Source of the DNA: Aristolochia californica
Lineage: Eukaryota; Streptophyta; Magnoliopsida; Piperales; Aristolochiaceae
Assembly: GCA_029961685.1 (NCBI GenBank)
Contig: JARWKL010000016.1
Coordinates: forward strand, 8,448,358-8,512,357
DNA: 64,000 bases
Direction: 5' to 3'
Below are positions 50,919 to 61,500 of this stretch, in pieces (positions within the stretch are counted from its first letter, which is position 1; each line of letters starts with the position of its first letter). Both the position numbers and the translations under genes were made by a program. The notes under the pieces were generated by a model. That model did not search any database. It was not told where the DNA came from and saw only the letters and a list, made by a program, of their open reading frames with translations.

Positions 50919-52316
50919 AAGCTTGGTGGAATTTTATAGGAAAGGGACTTCTAAATGATCCTAACATGCTTTAAATGTGGTGGATATGCATGCCAGAAAC
51001 ATGTTGAGGATCCAAGTGGACCTAATGATCCAAAAATTTCAAGGAGTGAAAAAAATCAAATTCTCAAGTGCTTGGATATTTACCGGAGCCAAACAACCCA
51101 CTTTTTCCTATCCTTAAAAATCACAGATACTTTTTGGAACTGTCTCTCTCAGCATTTGTGCATTTCCATCTTGGATGCTCAAATTTGTTTTCAGATCCAA
51201 ACTTGAGTTTTCATTCTCCTTTTTTTTCTCGTAAACAAAAAAGATATTAAGGCACAACAAAATGAAAATTTAAGAGTTCAAGTATGCAAAAAAATATTTG
51301 AAAATTATTTCACGCACTAAAAATGAACTTCAAGGTTTTGTTTTCCATGTTTGGGAAATTCCACTAGTACAACCCCTAATAATAAGCTTGGTGGAATTTT
51401 ATAGGAAAGGGACTTCTAAATGATCCTAACATGCTCAAAATGTGGTGGATATGCATGCCAGAAACATGTTGAGGATGCAAGTGGACCTAATGAATCAAAA
51501 ATTTGAAGGAGTGGAAAAAATCAAATTCTCAAGTGGTTGGATATTTACCGGAGCCAAACAACCCACTTTTCCCTATCCTTAAAAATCACAGATACTTTTT
51601 GGAACTATCTCACTTAGCATTTGTGCATTTCCATTTTGGATGCTCAAATTTTTTTTTGGATCCAAGCTTGAGTTTTCATTCTCCCATTTTTTCTCGTAAA
51701 CAAAAAAAGATATTAAGGCATATCAAAATGAAAATTTTAGAGATCATGTATGCAAAAAAAAATTTGAAAATTATTTCACACACTAAAAATGAACTCCAAG
51801 GTTTTGTTATCCATGTTTGGGAAATTCCACTAATACAACCCCTAATAATAAGCTTGGTGGAATTTTATAGGAAAGGGACTTGTAACTGATCCTAAGATGC
51901 TTTAAATGTGGTGGATATGCATGCCAGAAACATGTTGAAAATGCAAGTGGACCTAATGATCCAAATATTTAATGGTGAGGAAAAAATTAAATTCTCAAGT
52001 GGTTGGATATTTACAGGAGCCAAACAACCCACTTTTTGCCTATCCTTAAAAATCTTAGATACATTTTGGAATTATCCCACTCAGTATTTGTGCATTTCCA
52101 TCTTGGATGCTCAAATTTGTTTTCTGATCCAAACTTGAGTTTTCACTCTCCCATTTTTTCTCGTAGACAAAAGACATATTAAGGCGTAACAAAATGAATA
52201 TTTTAGAGTTAATATATGCAAAAAAAAAAATTCAAAATTATTTCACGCACTAAAAATGAACTCCAAGTATTTGTTGACCATGTTTGGGAAATTCCACTAG
52301 TACAACCCCTAATAAT
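50919..52316 (+). repeat. Three-monomer higher-order unit, copy 1 (50.9 kb)
   Basis: Phase marks are at 50919, 51384 and 51850. It pairs with 52317-53712 at 1398-1399 bp. Monomers one and two have ACTTCTAAATGATCC. Monomer two has ATTTGAAGGAGTGG with a shortened CCACTTTTCCCTATCC. Monomer three has CCTAAGATGC, GTTGAAAATGC, ATTTAATGGTG, TCAGTATTTG, TTTTCTGATCC, CTCGTAGACAAAA and ATATATGC. Confidence 0.82.
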
Positions 52317-53712
52317 AAGATTGGTGGAATTTTATAGGAAAGGGACTTCTAAATGATCCTAACATGCTTTAAATGTGGTGGATATGCATGCCAGAAACAT
52401 GTTGAGGATGCAAGTGGACCTAATGATCCAAAAATTTCAAGGAGTGGAAAAAATCAAATTCTCAAGTGGTTGGATATTAACCGGAGCCAAACAACTCACT
52501 TTTTACCTATCCCTAAAAAATCACAGATACTTTTTGGAACTATCTCTCTCAGCATTTGTGCATTTCCATCTTGGACGCTCAAATTAGTTTTTAGATCCAA
52601 ACTTGAGTTTTCATTCTCCCAATTTTTCTCGTAAACAAAAAAATATTAAGGCATAACAAAATGAAAATTTTAGAGTTCAAGTAAATGAAAAAATATTTGA
52701 AAATTATTTCACGCACTAAAAATGAACTCCAAGGTTTTGTTATCCATGTTTGGGAAATTCCACTAGTACAACCCCTAATAATAAGCTTGGTGAAATTTTA
52801 TAGGAAAGGGACTTCTAAATGATCCTAACATGCTTTAACTGTGGTGGATATGCATGCCAGATACATGTTGAGGATGCAAGTGGACCTAATGATCAAAAAA
52901 TTTGAAGGAGTGGAAAAAATCAAATTCTCAAGTGGTTGGATATTTACTGGAGCCAAACAACCCACTTTTCCCTATCCTTTAAAATAACAAATACTTTTTG
53001 GAACTATCTCTATCAGCATTTGTGCATTTCCATTTTGGATGCTCAAATTTATTTTCAGATCCAAACTTGAGTTTTCATTCTCCCATTTTTTCTCGTAAAC
53101 AAAAAAAGATATTAAGGCATAACAAAATGAAAATTTAAGAGATCATGTATGCAAAAAAAAATTTGAAAATTTTTTCACACACTAAAAATGAACTCCAAGG
53201 TTTTGTTATCCATGTTTGGGAAATTCCACTGATACAACCCCTAATAATAAGCTTGGTGGAATTTTATAGGAAAGGGACTTGTAACTGATCCTAAGATGCT
53301 TTAAATGTGGTGGATATGCGTGCCAAAAACATGTTGAAAATGCAAGTGGACCTAATGATCCAAAAATTTAAAGGTGTGGAAAAATTAAATTCTAAAGTAG
53401 TTGGATATTTACCGAAGCCAAACAACCCACTTTTTGCCTATCCTTAAAAATCACAGATACTTTTTGGAACTATCTATCTCAGTATTTGTACATTTCCATC
53501 TTGGATGCTCAAATTTGTTTTCTGATCCAAACTTGAGTTTTCACTCTCCCATTTTTTCTCGTAGACAAAAAAGATATTAAGGCATAACAAAATGAAAATT
53601 TTAGAGTTCATATATGCAAAAAAAAATTCAAAATTATTTCATACACTAAAAATGAACTCCAAGGATTTGTTATCCATGTTTGGGAAATTCCACTAGTACA
53701 ACCCCTAATAAT
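52317..53712 (+). repeat. Three-monomer higher-order unit, copy 2 (50.9 kb)
   Basis: Phase marks are at 52317 (AAGATT), 52783 and 53249. The marker order is identical to copy 1, including ACTTCTAAATGATCC twice (52344, 52811), TTTGAAGGAGTGG, CCACTTTTCCCTATCC, and then CTCGTAGACAAAAAAG and CATATATGC. It differs from copy 1 by scattered substitutions. Confidence 0.82.
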
Positions 53713-55791
53713 AAGCTTGGGGGAATTTTATAGGAAAGGGACTTGTAACTGATCCTAAGATGCTTTAAATGTGGTGGATATGCATGTCAGAAACATGTTA
53801 AGGATGCAAGTGGAGATAATGATAAAAAATTTCAAGGAGTGGAAAAAATCAAATTCTCAAGTGGTTGGATATTTACTGGAGCCAAACAACCCACCTTTTC
53901 CCTATGCTTTAAAATATTAGATACTTTTTGGCACTATCTCTCTCAGTATTTGTGCATTTCCATCTTGGATGCTCAAATTTCTCTTCAGATCCTAACTTGA
54001 GTTTTCACTCTCCCATTTTTTCTTGTAAAAAAATAGATATAAAGACATACGAAATGAAAATTTTAGAGTTCATGTATGCAAAAAAAAAAATTGAAAATTA
54101 TTTCACGCACTAAAAATAAACTCCAAGGTTTTGTTATCCATGTTTGGGAAATTCCACTAGTACAACCCCTAATAATAAGCTTGGTGGAATTTTATAGGAA
54201 AGGGGCTTGTAATTGATCGTAAGATGCTTTAAATGTGGTGGATATGCATGCTAGAAACATGTTGAAAATGCAAGTGGACCTAATGATCCAAAAATTTCAA
54301 AGTGTGGAAAAAATCAAATTCTCAAGTGGTTGGATATTTATCGGAGCCAAACAACCCACTTTTTGCCTATCCTTAAAAATCACAGATACTTTTTGGAACT
54401 ATCTCTCTCAGCATTTGTGCATTTTCATCTTGGATGCTCAAATTTGTTTTCCGATTCAAACTTGAGTTTTCACTCTCCTAATTTTTGTTGTAAAGAAAAA
54501 AGATATTAAGGCATAACAAAATGAAAATTTTAAATTCTCAAGTGGTTGGATATTTATCGGAGCCAAACAACCCACTTTTTGCCTATGCTTTAAAATATAA
54601 GATACTTTTTGGAACTATCTCTCTCAACATTTGTGCATTTCCATCTTAGATGCTCAAATTTGTCTTCAGATCCAAACTTGAGTTTTCACTCTCCCTTTTT
54701 TTCTCGTAAACAAAAAAGATAATAAGACATACCAAATGAAAATTTTAGAGTTTATGTATGCAAAAAAAAAATTTGAAAATTATTTCACGCACTAAAAATG
54801 TACTCCAAGATTTTGTTATCCATGTTTGGGAAATTCCACTAGTACAACCCCTAATAATAAGCTTGGTGGAATTTTATAGGAAAGGGACTTGTAACTGATC
54901 CTAACATGCTTTAAATGTGGTGGATATGCATGCCAGAAACATGTTGAGGATGCAAGTGGACCTAATGATCCAAAAATTTCAAGGAGTAGAAAAAATCAAA
55001 TTCTCAAGTGGTTGGATCTTTACCGGAGCCAAATAACCCACTTTTTCCCAATCCTTAAAAATCACAGATACTTTTTGGAACTATCTCTCTCAGCATTTGT
55101 CCATTTCCATCTTGGATGCTCAAATTTGTTTTCAGATCCAAACTTGAGTTTTCACTCTCCCATTTTTTCTTGTAAACAAAAAAGATATTTAGGCATAACA
55201 GAATGAAAATTTTAGAGTTCATGTATGCAAAAAAAAAATTTGAAAACTATTTCACGCACTAAAAATGAACTCCAAGGTTTTGATATCCGTGTTTGGTAAA
55301 TTCTACTACTACAACCCCTAATAATAAGCTTGGTGGAATTTTACAGGAAAGGGACTTGTAACTGATCCTAAGATGCTTTAAATGTGGTGGATATGCATTC
55401 CAGAAACATGTTGAGGATGCTAGAGGACCTAATCTTCCAAATATTTCAAGGAGTGGAAAAAATCAAATTTTCAAGTGGTTGGATATTTACCGGAGCCAAG
55501 CAACCCACTTTTTGCGTTTTCTTAAAAATCACAGTTACTTTTTGGAACTATCTCACTCAGCATTTGTGCATTTCCATCTTGGATGATCAAATTTGTTTTC
55601 AGATCCAAACTTGTGTTTTCGCTCTCCCCTTTTTTCTCGTAAACAAAAAAGATAATAAGGCATAACAAAATGAAAACTTCAAAGTTCATGTATGCAAAAA
55701 AAAATTTGAAAATTATTTCACTAGTACAAAATGAACTCCAAGGTTTTGTTATCCATGTTTGGGAAATTCCACTAGTACAACATCTAATAAT
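53713..55791 (+). repeat. Right-type monomers with a 682-bp fused pair
   Basis: Phase marks are at 53713, 54177, 54859 and 55326. The unit at 54177 runs to AAAATGAAAATTTTA (about 54531). It then continues as AATTCTCAAGTGG, which belongs to the middle of a monomer, so about 250 bp spanning a monomer boundary are missing. The sequence after the junction (TATGCTTTAAAATATAAG, AAGACATACCAAATG) resembles 53.9-54.06 kb. Confidence 0.85.
54859..55325 (+). repeat. Representative right-type monomer (467 bp)
   Basis: This is a typical copy of the subfamily that dominates after about 18.5 kb. It has TACCGGAGCC (a CCGG site at 55023), ATCTCTCTCAGC and AACTTGAGTTTTC. Short palindromic sites cluster near the phase mark: ACTAGT at 54838, AAGCTT at 54859, ATGCAT at 54926, GCATGC at 54928 and the 8-bp palindrome AACATGTT at 54939. 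Most complete monomers retain several of these. Confidence 0.85.
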
Positions 55792-56722
55792 ATGCTTGGT
55801 GGAATTTTATAGGAAAGGGACTTGTAACTGATCCTAACATGCTTTAAATGTGGTGGATAGGCATGCCAGAAACATGCTGAAAATGCAAGAGGACCTAATG
55901 GTCCAAAAATTTCAAGGAGTGGAAAAAATCAAATTCTCAAGTGGTTGGATATATACCGGAGCCAAACAACCCACTTTTTGCCTATCCTTAAAAATCACAG
56001 ATACTTTTTGGAACTACCTCTCTCAGCATTTGTGCATTTCCATCTTGGATGCTCAAATTTGTTTTTGGTTCCAAACATGAGTTTTCACTCTCCCTTTGTT
56101 TCTCGTAAACAAAAAAAATATTAAGGCATAACAAAATTAAAATTTTAGAGTTCATGTATGCAAAAAAAAATTTCAAAATTATTTCACGCACTAAAACTGA
56201 ACTCCAAAGTTTTGTTATCCATGGTTGGGAAATTCCACTAGTACAACCGCTAATAATAAGCTTGGTGGAATTTTAAAGGAAAGGGACATCTAACTGATCC
56301 TAACATGCTTTAGATGTGGTGGATATGCATGCCAGAAACATGTTGAGGTTGCAAGTGGACCTAATCATCCACAAATTTCAAGGAGTGGAAAAAATCAAAT
56401 TCTCAAGTGGTTGGATATTTACCCGAGCCAAACAACCCACTTTTTGCCTATGCTTAAAAATCACAGATACTTTTTGGAACTATCTCTCTCAGCATTTGTG
56501 CATTTCCATCTTGGATGCTCAAATTTGTCTTTTGATCCAAACTTGAGTTTTCAGTCTCCTATTTTTTCTTGTAAACAAAAATGATAGTAAGGCATAAAAA
56601 AATGAAAATTTTAGAGTTCATATATGCAAAAAAAAATTTCAAAATTATTTCACGCACTAAAAATGAACTCCAAGGTTTTGTAATCCTGTTTGGGATATTC
56701 CACTAGTACAACCGCTAATAAT
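55792..56722 (+). repeat. Two-monomer module 'GGTCC/LCLK', copy 3
   Basis: Phase marks are at 55792 (ATGCTT) and 56258. Monomer one has GAAAATGCAAGAGG, CCTAATGGTCC and TTTTTGGTTCC. Monomer two has GCCTATGCTTAA and TTTGTCTTTTGATCC. It lies 6270 bp after copy 2, with both phase marks at exactly the same offset. Confidence 0.72.
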
Positions 56723-58525
56723 AAGCTTGGTGGAATTTTACAGGAAAAGGACTTGTAACTGATCCTAAGATGCTTTAAATATGGTGGATATGTATGCCAG
56801 AAACATGTTGAGGATGCAAGTGGGCCTAATGATGAAAAAATTTCAAGGAGTGGAAACAATCAAATTCTCAAGTGTATCGATATTTACCGGAGCCAAACAA
56901 CACACTTTTTTCCTACGCTTTAAAATCACAGATACTTTTTGGAAATATCTCTCTCAGCATTTGTGCATTTCCATTTTGGATGCTCAAATTTTCTTACAGA
57001 TCCAAACTTGAGTTTTCACTCTCCCATTTTTTCTCGTAAACAAAAAAAGATATTAAAGCATAACAAAATGAAAATTTCAGAGTTCATGTGTGCAAAAAAA
57101 AATTTGAAAATTATTTCACGCACTAAATGAACTCAAAGTTTTTGTAATCCATGTTTGGGAAATTCCACTACTACAATCCCTAATAATAAGCTTGGTGGAG
57201 TTTTATAGGAAATGGACTTGTAATTGATCCTAACATGCTTTAAATGTGGTGGATATCCATGCCAGAAACATGTTGAGGATGCAAGTGGACCTAATGAACC
57301 AAAAATTTCAAGGAGACGAAAAAATCAAATTCTCGAGTGGGTGGATATTTCTGGAGCCAAAACAACCCACTTTTTGGAACTATCTCTGTCAGCATTTGTG
57401 CATTTTCATCTTGGATGCTCAAATTTGTTTTCCGATCCAAACTTGAGTTTTCACTCTCCCATTTTTTCTCGTAAAGAAAAAGATATTAAGGCATAAAAAA
57501 ATTAAAATTGTACAGTTCATTTAAGCAAAAGAAAAATGTGAAAATTGTTTCACGCACTAAAAATTAACTCCAAGGTTTTGTTATCCATGTTTTGGAAATT
57601 CCACTAGTACAAGCCCAAATAATAAGCTTGATGGAATTTTATAGGAAATGGACATCTAACTGATCCTAACATGCTTTAAATGTTGTGGATATGCATGTCT
57701 GAAACATGTTGAGGATGCAAGACGACCTAATGATCCAAAATTTTCAAGGAGTGGAAAAAATCAAATTCTCAAGTGGTTGGATATTTATCGGGGCGAAACA
57801 ACCCACTTTTCGCCTATCTTTAAAAATCACAGATACTTTTTGGAACTATCTCTCTCAGCATTTGTGCATTTGTGCATTTGTGCATTTCAGGTCCAAACTT
57901 GTGTTTTCACTCTCCGATTTTTTCTCGTAAACATAAAAGATATTAAGGCATAACAAAATGAAAATTTCAGAGTTCATGTGTGCAAAAACAAATTTGAAAA
58001 TTATTTCACGCACTAAATGAACTCAAAGGTTTTGTTATCCATGTTTGGGAAATTCCACTACTACAACCCCTACGAGTTTTATAGGAAAGGGACTTGTAAC
58101 TGGTCAAATGCTTTAAATGTGGTGGATATGCATGCCAGAAACATGTTGAGGATGCAAGTGGACCTAATGATCAAAAATTTCAAGGAGTGGAAAAAATCAA
58201 ATTCTCAAGTGGTTGGATATTTACCGGTGCCAAACAACCCACTTTTTAGCTATGCTTAAAAATCACAGATACTTTTTGGAACTATCTCTCTTAGCATTTT
58301 TGCATTTTGATCTTGGATGCTCAAATTTGTTTTTAGATCCAAACTTGAGTTTTCACTCACCCATTTTTTCTCGTAAACAAAAAAGATAAACAGGCATACC
58401 AAAATGAAAATTTTAGAGTTCATGTATGTAAAAAAAAAATTGAAAATTATTTCACGCACTAAAAATGAACTCCAAGGTTTTTTTATCCATATTTGGGAAA
58501 TTCCACTAGAACAACCCCTAATAAT
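56723..58525 (+). repeat. Four eroded right-type monomers with clustered indels
   Basis: Phase marks are at 56723, 57188, 57624 and about 58065 (site deleted). Three private indels lie within 0.7 kb: a deletion of about 30 bp at 57369, a triplicated TTTGTGCA with adjacent loss at 57861, and a 14-bp deletion removing the HindIII phase site at 58071. The tails at 57069-57150 and 57959-58040 share TTTCAGAGTTCATGTGTGC and CACTAAATGAACTCAAAG, indicating a two-monomer duplication. Confidence 0.82.
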
Positions 58526-61500
58526 AAGCTTGGTGGAATTTTATAGGAAAGGGAATTGTGATCCCAACATGCTTTAAATGTGGTGGATATGCATGCCAGA
58601 AACATGTTGAGGATGCAAGTGGACCTAATGATCCAAAAATTTCAAGGAGTGGAGAAAATCAAATTCTCAAGTGGTGGGATATTTACCGGATCCAAACAAC
58701 CCTCTTTTTGCCAATCCTTAAAAATCACAGATACTTTTTGGAACTATCTCTCTCAGTATTTGTGCATTTCCATCTTGGAAGCTCAAAATTGTTTTCAGAT
58801 CCAAACTTGATTTCTCACTCTCCCATTTTTTCTCCTAAACAAAAATATATCAAGGCACAACAAAATGAAAATTCAAGAGTTCATGTATACAAAAAAAATT
58901 TGAAAATTATTTCACCAACTAAAAATGAACTCCAAGGTTTTGTTATCCATGTTTGGGAAATTCCACAAGTACAACCCCTAAAAATAAGCTTGGTGGAATT
59001 TTATTGGAAAGGGACTTCTAACTGATCGTAACATGCTTTAAATGTGGTGGATATGCATGCCTGAAACATGTTGAGGATGCAAGTGGTCCTAATGATCAAA
59101 AAATTTCAAAGAGTGGAAAAAATCAAATTGTCAAGTGGTTGGATATTTACTAGATCAAAACAACCCTCTTTTTGCCTATCCTTAAAAATCATAGATACTT
59201 TTTGGAACTATCACTCTCAGCATTTGTCCATTTCCATCTTGGACGCTCAAATTTGTTTTCAGATCCAAACTTGATTTTTCACTCTCCCATTTTTTCTCGT
59301 AAACAAAAAGATATTAAGGCATAACAAAATGAAAATTTTAGAGTTCATGTATACAAAAAAAATATTTGTAATTTTTTTCACGCACTAAAAATGAACTCCA
59401 AGGTTTTGTTATCCTGTTTGGGAAATACCACTAGTACAACCCCTAATAATAAGCTTGGTAGAATTTTACAGGAAAAGGACATATAACTGATCCTAACATG
59501 CTTTAAATGTGGTGGATATGCATGCCAGAAACATGTTGAGGATGCAAGTGGACCTAATGATCAAAAAATTTGAAGGAAATGGAAAAAATCAAATTCTCAA
59601 GTGGTTGGATATTTACCGGAGCCAAACAACCCCCTTTTTTCCTATGCTTAAAAATCACAGATACTTTTTGGAACTATCTCTCTCAGCATTTGAGCTTTTC
59701 CATTTTGGACGCTCAAATTTTTTTACAGATCCAAACTTGAGTTTTCACTCTCCCATTTTTTATCGTAAACAAAAAAGATATTAAGGCATAAAAAAATGAA
59801 ACTTTTGAGTTCATCTCTGCAAAAAAAAATTTGAAAATTATTTCATTCACTAAAAATGAACTCAAAGGTTTTGTTATCCATGTTTGGGAAATTCCACTAC
59901 TACAACCCCCAATAATAAGCTTGGTGGAGTTTTATAGGAAAGGGACTTGTAACTGATCCTAACATGATTTAAATGTGGTGGATATGCATGCCAGAAACAT
60001 GTTGAGGATGCATGTGGACCTAATTATCCAAAAATTTCAAGGAGTAGAAAAAATCAAATTCTCGAGTAGTTGGATATTTACCGGAGCCAAACAACCCACT
60101 CTTTGCCTATTCTTAAAAATCACAGATACTTTTTGGAACTATCTCTCTCAGAAATTTTGCATTTCCATCTTGGATGCTCAAATTTGATTTCCGATCCAAA
60201 CTTCAGTTTTCACTCTCCCATTTTTTCTCGTAAACAAAAAAGATATTAATGCATATAAAAATTTAAATTGAAGAGTTCATGAATGCAAAAAAAAAATTTG
60301 AAAATTAATTCTCGCACTAAAAATTCACTCCAAGGTTTTGTTATCCATGTTTTCGAAATTCCACTAGTACAACCCCTAATAATAAGCTTGGTGGAATTTT
60401 ATAGGAAAAGGGACATCTAACTGATCCTAACATGCTTTAAATGTGGTTGATATGCAAGCCAGAAACATGTTGAGGATGCAAGAGGACCTAATGATCCAAA
60501 AATTTCAAGGAGTGGAAATAATCAAATTCTTAAGTGGTTGGATATTTACAGGAGCCAAACAACCAACTTTTTGCCTATCCTTAAAAATCACAGGTACTTT
60601 TTGGAACTATCTTTCTCAGCACTTGGGCATTTCCATCTTGGAAGCTCAAATTTGTTTTCAGATCCAAAATTGGGTTTTCATTATCCCATTTTTTCTCGTA
60701 TACAAAAAAGATATTAAGGCATAACAAAATGAAAATTTTAGAGTTCATGTATGAAAAAAAAAATTTGAAAATTATTCCACGCACTAAAAATGAACTCTAA
60801 GGTTTTGTTATCCATGTTTGGGAAATTCCACTAGTACAACCCCTAATATGAAGCTTGGTGGAATTTTATACGAAAGGGACTTCTAACTGATCCTAAGATG
60901 CTTTAAATGTGGTGGATATGCATGACAGAAACATGTTGGGGATGCAAGTGGACCTAATGATCCAAAAATTTCAAGGAGTGGAAAAAATTAAATTCTCAAG
61001 TGGTTGACAGGAGCCAAGCAACCCACTTTTTTCCTATCCTTAAAAATCACACATACTTTTGTAACTATCTCTCTCAGCATTTGTGCATTTCCATCTTGGA
61101 TGCTCAAATTTTATTTCAGATCCAAACTTGAGTTTTCACTCTCCCATTTTTTTCTTGTAAACAAAAAGATATTAAGGCATAACAAAATGAAAATTTTAGA
61201 GTTCAAGTATACAAAAAAAAATTTAAAAATTATTTCACGCACTAAAAATAAACTCCAAGGTTTTGTTATCCATGTTAGGGAAATTCCACAAGCAGAACGC
61301 CTAATAATAAGCATGGTAGAATTTATAGGAAAGGGACTTGTAACTGATCCTAACATGCCTTAAATGTGGTGGATATGCATGCTAGAAACATGTTGAGGAT
61401 GCAAGTGGACCAAATGATCCAAAAATTTCAAGGAGTGGAAAAAATCAAATTCTCAAGTGGTTGGATATTTACCGGAGCCAAACAACCCACTTTTTGCCTA

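Noticed and set aside
19418..54540. Non-satellite insertions at the three irregular junctions
   Set aside because: All sequence on both sides belongs to the monomer; the irregular lengths come from missing parts, not inserted foreign DNA. Assembly error remains possible without reads.
58558..59025. Longest open frame (155 codons), covering almost a full monomer
   Set aside because: Monomer length is not a multiple of three and equivalent frames in neighbouring monomers are interrupted; this is a chance stop-free copy.
4149..61356. Recurrent reverse open frame of about 67 codons, hydrophobic N-terminal half
   Set aside because: It is antisense of the same AT-rich segment, where A-runs read as Phe/Lys-rich stretches. 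There is no start context and no conservation independent of the repeat.
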